In this document: positions 1-8,525 of the stretch, in pieces
Numbering within the stretch: the stretch's first letter is position 1
Layout of the letters: each line of letters starts with the position of its first letter
Assembly (NCBI GenBank): GCA_963678215.1
Contig: OY782758.1
Span: 1,550,001-1,614,000, forward strand
Direction of reading: 5' to 3'
DNA: 64,000 nt
Source: Thiobius zoothamnicola
GTDB lineage: Bacteria; Pseudomonadota; Gammaproteobacteria; Chromatiales; Chromatiaceae
Notes under the pieces: generated by a model
What the model was told of the DNA's origin: nothing
What the model saw: the letters and a program-made list of their open reading frames with translations, nothing else
Databases searched by the model: none
Translations under genes and position numbers: made by a program

Positions 1-1450
1 CGCACCGCGCATTTCCTGAGCAAGCACTATCAAAACGCACGATGTCATCCTCACCAAGATAATCGCCAGTTTGCACTTCGATAATAATCAATGGCTGATC
101 GCCAATATTTTCCAGGCAGTGCTTGTGTTTCGCCGGGATAAAGGTGGACTGGTTGATGTTCAGCGTTTTGATCCGGCCATTATGGAAGATTCTGGCGATG
201 CCGCTGACGACGACCCAATGTTCGCTGCGGTACTGGTGCGACTGTAAACTGATGCTGGCACCTGGCTTGACCTCAATACGTTTGATTTTAAAGTCGGAAC
301 CCTCCTCCAGGACCGTATAGGCACCCCAAATGCGGCGCACGGTGCGATGCAGTTTATGTGACTCATGGTTTTGCGCTTTTAAGTGCGCATAAATCTTTTT
401 GACATCCTGCGTTTTTTGTTTATCCGCAATCAGCAATGCATCCGCCGTATCGACGACAACCAGATTCTCCGCACCGATAATACCGACAACCCTGTCTTCA
501 CTATGAATAGTGCAGTTTTGGCTATCAATCAGCATCGCTTCTTTGGATGCTTTGTTCTGAATGCGATTATTGTTGTTATCCGGTTTCTGCAAATCCCCCA
601 AGGCTTGCCAACACCCGATATCTTTCCAGCCAATATCACAGGCTACGACAGCGGCGTTGCAGGTTTTTTCCAACACGACATAATCAATGGAGTCATCAGG
701 CGCGGACGCAAAACATTCCGGGTCAAGGTCCAATCGGCTGGAATCCTCGCCACAAGTCATTCCCGCGACTTGCATGCAATTTTTCATCGCCTGCAAGGTT
801 TGTGGGCTATGCATAGCAATTTCGCGCAACATGCTGTCGGCGCGAAAACAAAACATGCCGGAGTTCCATAAAAAATTGCCCGAGGCCAAATATTCACGCG
901 CTTTTTCCAACGTGGGCTTTTCTATGAACCGTGTGACGGCATGGTCGCCATTTGATTCGATATAACCATAGCCGGTTTCCGGTGACCGAGGCTGAATGCC
1001 GAAAGTGACCAATTTACCGTTTTGAGCCAACCCGCAGGCCTGAGCCACGGTTTTAGCGAAGATTTCTTGCTCCGATATCAGATGATCCGCCGCCAACACC
1101 AACAGGATAGCGTCTTCTCCATGCTGTTCAATTACCTGGAGGCATGCCGCAGTGATAGCCGGAGCCGTGTTGCGTCCAAATGGCTCAAGAATGAATCTCG
1201 TCGTAATGGGTTTTTCCAGACGCTGATTAACCGCCCGGTATTCGTCTTCTATCTTAAAAAGCAATTCACGATTGGTGACGGTTAATACGTCACTGACATT
1301 GGGCAATAACGCACCACGAAGAAACGCTTCCTGCAACAGGCTGTGGCCGCCATTAACGCGGATAAAGGGTTTTGGATGCAATTCTCTGGAAACTGGCCAA
1401 AGCCGGGAACCAGAACCACCACATAGAATAGTTGGAATTAAAACAGGCAT
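1..1450 (-). CDS. manC: Mannose-1-phosphate guanylyltransferase / mannose-6-phosphate isomerase (3' end cut by window edge)
   Basis: Makes GDP-mannose from mannose-1-phosphate, and in the bifunctional family also interconverts fructose-6-P and mannose-6-P. The reverse-strand frame starts ATG at 1450 and is open to base 1, about 483 codons, near the usual family length, so little is missing. Visible are the N-terminal nucleotidyltransferase loop GGSGSRLWPVSR, the FIEKP sugar-binding motif and, near residue 380, a type II isomerase cupin with RIWGAY and SLQSHQYRSEHW, followed by GEDDIVRF at the end. It starts 8 bp after the GtrII-like gene and is the most distal visible gene of the leftward polysaccharide operon. 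GDP-mannose would feed the GDP-sugar steps encoded upstream. The identity is clear; only the end is unseen. Confidence 0.93.
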   Translation of the reverse strand, partial: MPVLIPTILCGGSGSRLWPVSRELHPKPFIRVNGGHSLLQEAFLRGALLPNVSDVLTVTNRELLFKIEDEYRAVNQRLEKPITTRFILEPFGRNTAPAITAACLQVIEQHGEDAILLVLAADHLISEQEIFAKTVAQACGLAQNGKLVTFGIQPRSPETGYGYIESNGDHAVTRFIEKPTLEKAREYLASGNFLWNSGMFCFRADSMLREIAMHSPQTLQAMKNCMQVAGMTCGEDSSRLDLDPECFASAPDDSIDYVVLEKTCNAAVVACDIGWKDIGCWQALGDLQKPDNNNNRIQNKASKEAMLIDSQNCTIHSEDRVVGIIGAENLVVVDTADALLIADKQKTQDVKKIYAHLKAQNHESHKLHRTVRRIWGAYTVLEEGSDFKIKRIEVKPGASISLQSHQYRSEHWVVVSGIARIFHNGRIKTLNINQSTFIPAKHKHCLENIGDQPLIIIEVQTGDYLGEDDIVRFDSACSGNARC

Positions 1451-1458
1451 TGTTTTTA

Positions 1459-3111
1459 TCATTTTGTTGGAGAATATTCTCCATGGAAACCAATGCGTCT
1501 TTGCAGCATATTCTGCGCAAATATCCGCATGTCAATCACCAAGTCATCCGGGCTGGAAGCCGGTACGGATGAACAACACCCGATGACCTCAACCGGAGGA
1601 AATTGATCACGTTGGCCACCCAAATCCAAAAAAACAGCCAATAGAATCCAAGGCACATCCTGCGGATACATTGTGGTTAATTTGCCATTTTCATCCTGTA
1701 TATCGGTTAATCCATCTGCTAGCGCCAAAGAAGTGACATGGGGTTGTATCACAACAATACGCTTGGGTAATTCGGGCATGGCAGGAGCCAGGGCATTGCG
1801 GATATAAGCAATCTCTTTTTGCGCCAACCCGGCCATATTCAGATCAAAGTTCTGCCTGGCCTGCATAACGCCAGTGCTGATAAAAGCAAAAATAATGCAA
1901 ACCAGCAGGGTATTGGCGGACTTTACATTTAACCGGTTTATGGGAATTTGGGTAATCCCAATACATATGATGGCAATGATCAAACCTTGAAATGCAATCA
2001 CATGCCTTCCGGCAATGGAGCTGGCATGGGCGGCCATCAGATTAGGCACATTCACCAGTATCAGAGACAGGAATATCACGGTTAAAGCACCGAATCCAAT
2101 AATGAAAGTTGGTCTCGTCCCGGACGCCTGGTTTGTGATACCGACACACCAAGCCAAAATGGTTGCTGGCAATAACCAAACCGTAACTTGGGTTATTGGA
2201 TGGCTGTAATCTATAGACCATAAACGCAAGCCTTTTTGCAAAAGACCCGTAAATAGGAATTGTATTTTTCCCAAAAGATCCAACGAAACTGCAACGTCAT
2301 AAGGTTGCCCTTGCATTTGCGCCAGGGTTTTGCCCATTAGAGATAAGGCATAAGGCAAGATGAATTGGTTATGCAAAACCAGATAAATTAAGCCGTGTAT
2401 GCCATAAGCAATTACCCCAAAGCCCAACAGGATAAACATTCTTTTCAAGGATGCCGGATACTTTGGTGATAAACACAGCAAACAGATGAATAAGAAAAAC
2501 AAAGAAGACAGTTGTTGGTAGATTAAAGAACAAATGATTAAAATGAGGGATATTATAGATATTGGCAGTATAGTCCCGAAGAAGTTCTTACCATCATCAA
2601 AAATAGAGAGGAAACGATCTTCCCATTTGACAAACAAATTCGCCGCCAACAGAACCAGTGGAATACTCAAAAGAATAGGTACTGTCTGGGTCAGATGCAC
2701 AAAAAGCTGAATGCCAGGTAAAGTCACTATACCAATAGCGATAACAACTGACACTGTCGTTGTATAACCTATGGAACGAATCAGAAAATGAACCCATAGC
2801 GCACTTAATGCCAGAATAAAAAAGGCAATAACCCGAACAATAATGGAATATTGCAATGTGTCTGATACGCCAATAGTGGTCAGACAGGTCATTAAGGCAT
2901 ATAAAGGCCTGCCAAGATAATTAAAATAAGCCCATTGAGGATGCAGGCTACATGACTTATCCGAGGAAGTGTACATATAGAATGCGTCGTGATAATCATA
3001 CGCGGCGTTCAAACCAGGCCAGTAAACCCATAACAAAACCAATACCAAGATTATCCCAACAAAAACAGTCTGGGATATAACAGTATGGTGGGCATTCATC
3101 AGATGATTCAT
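1459..3111 (-). CDS. Multi-pass inner-membrane protein, GtrII-like glucosyltransferase family
   Basis: A 550-residue, very hydrophobic protein with roughly ten to twelve predicted membrane segments and a soluble C-terminal part (from about residue 430). The N-terminal region resembles GtrII-type glucosyltransferases, which move lipid-linked glucose onto O-antigen in the periplasm. I see an early aromatic and acidic periplasmic loop (YDYHDAFYMY, residues 39-48), compatible with that fold. It overlaps the upstream GT2 gene by 4 bp (ATGA), so the two are translationally coupled; this is the classic pairing of a GtrB-like GT2 with a membrane transferase. A perfect palindrome GGAGAATATTCTCC lies at 1469-1482 in its last codons. 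The family is an inference from topology and context; substrate unknown. Confidence 0.6.
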   Translation of the reverse strand: MNHLMNAHHTVISQTVFVGIILVLVLLWVYWPGLNAAYDYHDAFYMYTSSDKSCSLHPQWAYFNYLGRPLYALMTCLTTIGVSDTLQYSIIVRVIAFFILALSALWVHFLIRSIGYTTTVSVVIAIGIVTLPGIQLFVHLTQTVPILLSIPLVLLAANLFVKWEDRFLSIFDDGKNFFGTILPISIISLILIICSLIYQQLSSLFFLFICLLCLSPKYPASLKRMFILLGFGVIAYGIHGLIYLVLHNQFILPYALSLMGKTLAQMQGQPYDVAVSLDLLGKIQFLFTGLLQKGLRLWSIDYSHPITQVTVWLLPATILAWCVGITNQASGTRPTFIIGFGALTVIFLSLILVNVPNLMAAHASSIAGRHVIAFQGLIIAIICIGITQIPINRLNVKSANTLLVCIIFAFISTGVMQARQNFDLNMAGLAQKEIAYIRNALAPAMPELPKRIVVIQPHVTSLALADGLTDIQDENGKLTTMYPQDVPWILLAVFLDLGGQRDQFPPVEVIGCCSSVPASSPDDLVIDMRIFAQNMLQRRIGFHGEYSPTK

Positions 3112-3884
3112 GGCGATACGTTATAAGCGTTTTTGCCCATGTTTTTCTTCAAGGCAAGCAAACCATAGACACTTTGCAAACCATGCCTGAAATAAGATAT
3201 TGGCGTGGAAACCTTGCTTTCTCCAATATAGCGAGCACGATGTCCAACCGGTATATTATGAATTCGATAGCCTGCTTTCTCGGCTCTTATGTATAGCTCG
3301 GAATTGATGAAGTTTGGCACATAGGCCAATTTAGGTACTTGGTCTTGGACTAAAGAGCGTTTTATCAGTTTAAATGATGAGTTGATATCACGGCCTTCTG
3401 ATGAGAACAGAAAACGGACAAACGCGTTAAATAATGCCGAACCAACGATCTGATAATAGGGGTGTTTCCGATTCACTTTGTAACCATGCAACATATCATA
3501 CCCATCAATATCAGATGTCCGCATCGCTTTGGCAAGAACCCAAAAGTCATCAGGCAAATGTTGTCCATCTGAATCAGTAAAGAATACCAGTGGATTCTTG
3601 GCTCTAATATATAAACGCTTGGCCGCATTACCAAATCCGTCCCGCTCAGTATGATGGATTTGAATGTAGGGATAACGTTTCTTTAAGTTATACAATATTT
3701 GCGTCGTTCGATCATTGGAGGCATCATCAAACAGCAATTCACTACCCGGCGGTAAAAAAGTGATTACTTCCTGATGCCACTCTTCAATAACGGACTGAAT
3801 AATATCCGGCTCGTTATATACCGGCATCAAAATGGAAACCGGTTCGGTCAAAGTGGATAACCGTTGATCCGGGACATCAGGCAT
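3108..3884 (-). CDS. Family 2 glycosyltransferase (GtrB / dolichol-phosphate-mannose synthase-like)
   Basis: Cytoplasmic GT-A enzyme of about 258 residues that probably loads a sugar onto a polyprenyl carrier or onto the growing glycan. Motifs are SILMPVYNEPDII at the N-terminus, DDASNDRT for nucleotide binding, and FFTDSDGQH containing the DXD-type metal site. It lacks the C-terminal membrane segments of GtrB proper, so the membrane partner may be the neighbouring GtrII-like protein. I chose ATG at 3884 because GGGAGGAAG lies about 7 bases upstream; the frame is open further upstream but those starts lie deep in the preceding gene. It overlaps the SDR gene by 8 bp and the membrane gene by 4 bp. 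Confidence 0.82.
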   Translation of the reverse strand: MPDVPDQRLSTLTEPVSILMPVYNEPDIIQSVIEEWHQEVITFLPPGSELLFDDASNDRTTQILYNLKKRYPYIQIHHTERDGFGNAAKRLYIRAKNPLVFFTDSDGQHLPDDFWVLAKAMRTSDIDGYDMLHGYKVNRKHPYYQIVGSALFNAFVRFLFSSEGRDINSSFKLIKRSLVQDQVPKLAYVPNFINSELYIRAEKAGYRIHNIPVGHRARYIGESKVSTPISYFRHGLQSVYGLLALKKNMGKNAYNVSP

Positions 3885-4830
3885 TTTGAACTTCCTCCCG
3901 ACTTCTGCGGCTATATTCATAAGATAAAAAACACGGCTCAAATGATTGAAGCATATTCGCCAGACCTTCTTGTATCGAAGTGCGTTTCAGTACACCAAGC
4001 ATGCCATGTTCTTTTTCTATGCTCAGATATTTCGCCTTGGCACCGACATAGCCTTTTACATCATATTGGATAGTTTTAGGATCAATGCCAATCTGATCAC
4101 ATAAGATATCCGCAAATGTGCGAATTGAGTGATGCTCACCAGCACCTATGTTAATAATGTCATTTTCAGCCTGTTCTTCAAGTAACAATAAGTCATTAAT
4201 AAAATCGTCGATATAAACCAATTCACGCTGTTGATGCCCATCACCCCATAATATAATCTCATCCGAGAAATATTTATGCGCCAGCATTTTTCGCGTCAAG
4301 TCAAATATAAATTGCATGCGTTTACCACCCACTGAATAATTCGGGCCATATAGCGTGGATGGCACCAGGGTGAGAAACTTCAAGCCATATTGTTTGGCAA
4401 GGCTCATTTGGCCGATATGCAACATGCGCTTGGTCATACCATAGGTATATAAATCAGCGAATGGATCGCCACTGAGATAGTGTTCTTCGCGGAGTTCCAA
4501 CCCCTCTGAATAAGCACCACTGGTACCAATTGAAATCAACTTGGCCTGCGGTTGCTCCTGCGCCCACCAACGCAACACGGTGGTATTGATTTGCTGATTG
4601 ATCAGCCATTGGTCACCTGGGTGCTGCAGCGAGAAATCGCCGCCTTGAATCCAGGCGGCCAGATGATAAATACGCTCGTAGGTTTGGTTGGAGAATTTCC
4701 TCAGGCTGTCAGGATCGCGCAGATCGGCATCATGCGAAGATAAGGATACGACCTGTTCGCCGCGCACCTGCAATTTCAACGTCAGATTGACGCCCAAAAA
4801 GCCGCTACCGCCAGTGACTAGCACTGTCAT
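3877..4830 (-). CDS. NAD-dependent epimerase/dehydratase (extended SDR)
   Basis: A nucleotide-sugar short-chain dehydrogenase of 317 residues. The N-terminal Rossmann motif is VTGGSGFLG (residues 5-13) and the catalytic pair is in YTYGMTK, with an upstream Ser/Thr in SIGTSGAYSEG. YGPNYSVGG and ELVYIDDF are typical of the substrate-binding half. The family covers 4-epimerases, 4,6-dehydratases and 4-ketoreductases; I cannot choose between these. Because it follows a C-methyltransferase whose products are keto sugars, a terminal 4-ketoreductase or epimerase is the likeliest role (inference). It is 2 bp from the methyltransferase gene upstream and overlaps the GT2 gene. Confidence 0.82.
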   Translation of the reverse strand: MTVLVTGGSGFLGVNLTLKLQVRGEQVVSLSSHDADLRDPDSLRKFSNQTYERIYHLAAWIQGGDFSLQHPGDQWLINQQINTTVLRWWAQEQPQAKLISIGTSGAYSEGLELREEHYLSGDPFADLYTYGMTKRMLHIGQMSLAKQYGLKFLTLVPSTLYGPNYSVGGKRMQFIFDLTRKMLAHKYFSDEIILWGDGHQQRELVYIDDFINDLLLLEEQAENDIINIGAGEHHSIRTFADILCDQIGIDPKTIQYDVKGYVGAKAKYLSIEKEHGMLGVLKRTSIQEGLANMLQSFEPCFLSYEYSRRSREEVQNA

Positions 4831-4832
4831 AT

Positions 4833-6047
4833 TTATATCAGGTGCGGCGTGGGAAAAGGTACGATGAACTGACCACCTTGCTCACGAAAACCGGATAACT
4901 TCTGCAATATTTCATCCTTGAAATTCCACGCCAGCATCAAATACACATCCGGAGCAGGCGTACGATCCTGATGGCGCACCTGAATTTTTGTACCCGGCAC
5001 ATAAGTGCCAACCTTTAGTTCATTGACTTCGACCGCACAATCAATACGGTCAACATCCAGGCCGCAATAATTAATGATGGTTGAGCCTTTGACCGGCGCG
5101 CCAAGCGCCTGAATGGACTTGCCTTCGGCTTTTAACGCATCAATGATGCGTAATATTTCCGCGCGCACCGCTGCAACCCGTTGTGGAAAATCCATATAAA
5201 TCGCCATATCCTCCACGCCCATGCGTTTTTCCTCTGCCAGCCTATCCGTTAACCTTTGCGAGGGTTCGACAGCCTCTTGCGCATGCGCGGCATACGCAAT
5301 GCAACTGCCGCCATGTACGGGTGCCATGCGCACATCCACCAACTTCATATCATGCGAAGCCAACAGTCGCTGGAACGAATGCAAGGTGTAGTACAAAAGG
5401 TGCTCGTGATAGATTTGGTCGAAGGTGTTGTTTTGCAGAATAATGGGCAGATAAACGAATTCGGCAACCAAGCGTCCATCAGTGGCCATGATGTTTTTGA
5501 TGCCGGAAAAGACCGAATGCAACACTTCCACATGAAATAAAACATTCGCGCCATGCACGATGCGCGCTGGGCCTTTTCGCGCCAATAATCTGGCGGCACT
5601 TTGTTCATCAAAAAACTGGTTTAGGCAGGGAATGCCCGATTCCTCGGAGCGTCGTGCCTGCAATTTACCCGAGTCGATATTCAACACATCAATGCCGTGC
5701 GGTTTGATTTGTTGCAGGAAAGTGCCGTCATTGCCACCAATGTCCAGCACATAATCCCCTGATCGAAATTGGGTTTGCGCGATAATTTCGTCGGCGACTT
5801 GCTTGAAATGCGCCTTTATTGACCGGGTGGTGCCGGTCATGTAGCCATGATCAATAAACATGGTCTCTTTCGGCACCGTGTGTCCGACCTGCGCCATCCA
5901 GCATTGTTTGCATACCAATAGTTGCAACGGGTATTTAGGGATATCCGTCGCTCTGGATACAGAGACGAAATCATTCCCCCAAGGTTGCAGACCAAGATCC
6001 AACACCAGTTCAAGATCGTCTGAGGCGCAGTTTCTGCATAAAGACAT
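4833..6047 (-). CDS. Sugar C-methyltransferase (zinc-binding N-terminus, SAM domain, C-terminal Rossmann domain)
   Basis: About 404 residues. The N-terminus holds paired cysteines, CRNC and CKQC (with the H of VGHTV), as in the TylC3/NovU class of C-methyltransferases. A SAM-binding motif VLDIGGNDGTF follows in the middle, and the C-terminal third has GAPVKGSTIINYCG, the signature of the extra domain in this class. Known members add a methyl to C-3 of 4-keto or 3-keto deoxysugar nucleotides, producing branched sugars. ATG at 6047 is preferred over an upstream TTG at 6065 because GGGGAAA is suitably placed and the CRNC motif starts at once. It shares the operon with the 3-dehydratase-like enzyme that could supply such a keto sugar. 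Confidence 0.85.
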   Translation of the reverse strand: MSLCRNCASDDLELVLDLGLQPWGNDFVSVSRATDIPKYPLQLLVCKQCWMAQVGHTVPKETMFIDHGYMTGTTRSIKAHFKQVADEIIAQTQFRSGDYVLDIGGNDGTFLQQIKPHGIDVLNIDSGKLQARRSEESGIPCLNQFFDEQSAARLLARKGPARIVHGANVLFHVEVLHSVFSGIKNIMATDGRLVAEFVYLPIILQNNTFDQIYHEHLLYYTLHSFQRLLASHDMKLVDVRMAPVHGGSCIAYAAHAQEAVEPSQRLTDRLAEEKRMGVEDMAIYMDFPQRVAAVRAEILRIIDALKAEGKSIQALGAPVKGSTIINYCGLDVDRIDCAVEVNELKVGTYVPGTKIQVRHQDRTPAPDVYLMLAWNFKDEILQKLSGFREQGGQFIVPFPTPHLI

Positions 6048-6068
6048 AGGACTGATTTTCCCCAAAGC

Positions 6069-6650
6069 TTATTGAAACAAGGATTGTTCGACGTATTCGC
6101 ACAAGGTATGCGCCAATACGATATGCACTTCCTGAATGGTGCTGGTCGCGGATCCAGGCGCGATAATGCAGTAATCGGCTTTTTGCGCCGCCGGGCCGCC
6201 ATCACGTCCGCTGAACAAAATGCTTGGAATGCCCTTTTTCCGGCAGCTATCCAACGCATTCAGTATGTTTGGAGAGTGTCCTGAGGTACTGATGCCGAGA
6301 AAAATATCCTGTTGGGTCATCTTGCCCTCAACCTGCCGGGCGAAAATATGGTCATAGCCGTAATCATTGCCGATTGCGGTCAATATGGAGCTGTCCACCG
6401 TGAGCGCTTCGGCGGGCAGCGGTGCGCGATCTCTGGTCAAACGACAGACAAACTCAGCGGCTAAGTGCTGAGCGTCCGCTGCCGAACCGCCGTTGCCAGC
6501 GATGTATAGCCGACCGCCATGGCGATAGCACGTCAGCACCTTTTGCGCTGCCTGCGTAAAGACTTGCGTGTTCGCTCCATCCGCGATCAGTTGTTGTTTG
6601 GCTTCAATGGATGCCATCAGGTTGGTATGCAGCAGTTCGGATACAGGCAT
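6069..6650 (-). CDS. gmhA: D-sedoheptulose-7-phosphate isomerase (SIS domain)
   Basis: Converts sedoheptulose-7-phosphate to D-glycero-D-manno-heptose-7-phosphate, the first committed step to nucleotide-activated heptose. The 193-residue protein has the SIS phosphate-binding elements IAGNGGSAADAQHLAAEF and GISTSGHSPN, and the catalytic-site E/H stretch TIQEVHIVLAHTLCE near the C-terminus. Length and motif order match GmhA. ATG at 6650 has GAGAAA upstream; a TTG at 6662 is the alternative. It lies between the hddC-like gene (15 bp) and the methyltransferase, and with HddA and HddC forms a GDP-heptose branch. A sugar-operon paralogue rather than the LPS-core copy is likely from context. Confidence 0.88.
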   Translation of the reverse strand: MPVSELLHTNLMASIEAKQQLIADGANTQVFTQAAQKVLTCYRHGGRLYIAGNGGSAADAQHLAAEFVCRLTRDRAPLPAEALTVDSSILTAIGNDYGYDHIFARQVEGKMTQQDIFLGISTSGHSPNILNALDSCRKKGIPSILFSGRDGGPAAQKADYCIIAPGSATSTIQEVHIVLAHTLCEYVEQSLFQ

Positions 6651-6665
6651 GTTGTTTCTCAACGG

Positions 6666-7352
6666 TTAAGGTAATAAGTCAGCGGCTTGGTAATAATCTT
6701 GCGGCACGCCAATGTCGATAAAAAGACCGGATTGCTCCAATCCATGGAACTTGCGTTTTCTCTGCATCAAAAGAGGCAATATATGGTTTTCCAATGAGCA
6801 CGCTTGACCCGCCTGCCATTTCAATCCCGCCAATACACCAGGGTCTAGCCAATAAGCGCCGCCGTTCGCCAGTCGGCTGACACCGGATTTCAGCGCAAGA
6901 ATCCGCCCATCATCGCTTACCTGCATCCCCAGGTAACGCCCGGCTTCCTCCGTACGAAACAGGCAAAAGGTCCATTCGGATGCATTACGGACATGAAAAT
7001 CGCGTAATGCATCCAGACTGGCGGCGAAAAAAGTGTCGCCATTCAATACCAGAAAAGATTCACTGAGGCCCGATGCGGCCATCAACAAGCCACCGCCTGT
7101 GCCGAGCGGAGTTTTCTCCACGGCATAGTCCACCGGAATGTCCCGCCACGTCGAACCAAAGTAATCCATGATGATCTGATGGCGATAACCCACAGACAAA
7201 ATAAATCGCTCAATACCCTGCTGTATCCAATAGTCCATTTGGTGGGCTAAAAATGGTCGTCCACGCACAGGGGCCATGGGTTTGGGCAGATCGGGCACAG
7301 CAGCGCGCAATCGGGTACCGAACCCACCAGCCAGAATAATTGCCGTGGTCAT
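6666..7352 (-). CDS. hddC: D-glycero-D-manno-heptose-1-phosphate guanylyltransferase-like nucleotidyltransferase
   Basis: A 228-residue GT-A nucleotidyltransferase that would join GMP from GTP to heptose-1-phosphate. The pyrophosphorylase signature AGGFGTRLRAAVPDLPKPM is at the N-terminus, with LGTGGGLL and VLNGDTFF in the core. The size and the short C-terminus match HddC/WcbM rather than the longer RmlA or GalU enzymes. The partners GmhA and HddA in the same operon support heptose as the substrate. Its ATG directly follows the stop of the DegT-family gene upstream. A general sugar-1-phosphate nucleotidyltransferase cannot be excluded. Confidence 0.83.
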   Translation of the reverse strand: MTTAIILAGGFGTRLRAAVPDLPKPMAPVRGRPFLAHQMDYWIQQGIERFILSVGYRHQIIMDYFGSTWRDIPVDYAVEKTPLGTGGGLLMAASGLSESFLVLNGDTFFAASLDALRDFHVRNASEWTFCLFRTEEAGRYLGMQVSDDGRILALKSGVSRLANGGAYWLDPGVLAGLKWQAGQACSLENHILPLLMQRKRKFHGLEQSGLFIDIGVPQDYYQAADLLP

Positions 7353-8525
7353 TTATTCAACACGATTCAATATGGCGCATAACCCGTCTACTTCGGAGTC
7401 CTGCAGGCCTGGGAAGTTACCGATATAAAAACCGTAGAAATGGATATGCTCGGTTTGCGGAAAATGGCTGTAATAGCCCTCCGACACAAAGTCGCGCAGA
7501 TAAGGTTGACGTAGCTGATTCCCGCCGCCCGCGCTGCCACGGCGGTATTCAATATCGTGCTCACGCATTTTATCCATCAACCGCTGTGCGAAAGCGTCAT
7601 TTGCCTGTCGCAACACCAAGTTGAAGGCGTAGTTGCTGACGCCATCCAATTTGAAATCAGTGCGGTATTTACTCGCGTCCAATTGGTTTAAAAAACGCCG
7701 CCAATTGCGATTGCGCCGCACGATATTCGCATCCAACCGCTTGAGTTGACTCAGCCCCAGAATACCGCCAATCTCGGTGTTACGCATATTGTAGGCAGGG
7801 TAGGCGAAGATGAATTCAGGGTTCAGTTGTGCATGACTGGCTTGGTAATCCGCGCGCAAATCCGGGTTATCCGCTTCACGCACCATGCCATGTGAACGCA
7901 ACATACGGACTTGCTGATACACCGATTCATCATCCGTGCAGACCATGCCGCCTTCAATGGTGCTCATGTGATGGGCGTAATAGAACGAGAAATTGGCGAT
8001 CCAACCAAAGACGCCCAACTTGCGACCATTGTGCGTTGCTCCATACGATTCGCAGACATCCTCAATTAACGGAATATCACGCTGTTTGAGTGCATCAATC
8101 AGCTCATCTGTCAAACCGTCAAATCCCTGCACATGGGTCAAAAAGACCGCGCGGGTTTTACTCGTGATCTTGCTCAGAATCTCGCCAGTGTCCATCGACA
8201 AGGTATGCGGATTAATATCCGCAAACACCGGAGTGAAGCCGTTTTGCAGCACGGATGCAATGTCCGATATCCAGGTGAGTGGCGGCACAATGACTTCGCC
8301 GCCTTGCGGATAGCGTATTTTCAATACCGCCATGCTGAGCAGGTTGGCGGATGCGCCTGAATTCAGGAACACGCTGTAGCGCACGCCCAGCCATTCAGAC
8401 CAAGCTTCTTCAAAAGCGCGCACCTTGGGTCCATTGGTCAGGATCGGATCATCTTGCTTGAGGTGCTCAATGACCGCATCCAGATCTTCGCGGCGGATGT
8501 TATTGCGCATGAGGGGAAATGTCAT
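7353..8525 (-). CDS. DegT/DnrJ/EryC1-family PLP enzyme with His in place of the Schiff-base Lys (3-dehydratase-like)
   Basis: A fold-type I PLP protein of 390 residues related to sugar aminotransferases. Where aminotransferases carry FSFHxxKN, this protein has FSFYYAHHMSTIEGG, placing His at the lysine position. Lys-to-His replacement is the known hallmark of ColD (GDP-4-keto-6-deoxymannose 3-dehydratase) and of the E1/RfbH 3-dehydratases, which remove the C-3 hydroxyl instead of transaminating. PLP-contacting elements are present: SGASANLL, PPLTWISDIASVL and EDVCESYGA. No E1-type iron-sulfur cysteines are apparent, so ColD-like chemistry fits better. Start and stop overlap or abut the neighbours (ATGA with the transketolase gene). 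Role in deoxygenating a GDP sugar is inferred from motif and context. Confidence 0.82.
   Translation of the reverse strand: MTFPLMRNNIRREDLDAVIEHLKQDDPILTNGPKVRAFEEAWSEWLGVRYSVFLNSGASANLLSMAVLKIRYPQGGEVIVPPLTWISDIASVLQNGFTPVFADINPHTLSMDTGEILSKITSKTRAVFLTHVQGFDGLTDELIDALKQRDIPLIEDVCESYGATHNGRKLGVFGWIANFSFYYAHHMSTIEGGMVCTDDESVYQQVRMLRSHGMVREADNPDLRADYQASHAQLNPEFIFAYPAYNMRNTEIGGILGLSQLKRLDANIVRRNRNWRRFLNQLDASKYRTDFKLDGVSNYAFNLVLRQANDAFAQRLMDKMREHDIEYRRGSAGGGNQLRQPYLRDFVSEGYYSHFPQTEHIHFYGFYIGNFPGLQDSEVDGLCAILNRVE

Noticed and set aside
383..1285. Several plus-strand open frames across the first 1.3 kb
   Set aside because: They lie antisense to manC, which has all motifs of its family on the minus strand and is open to the window edge.
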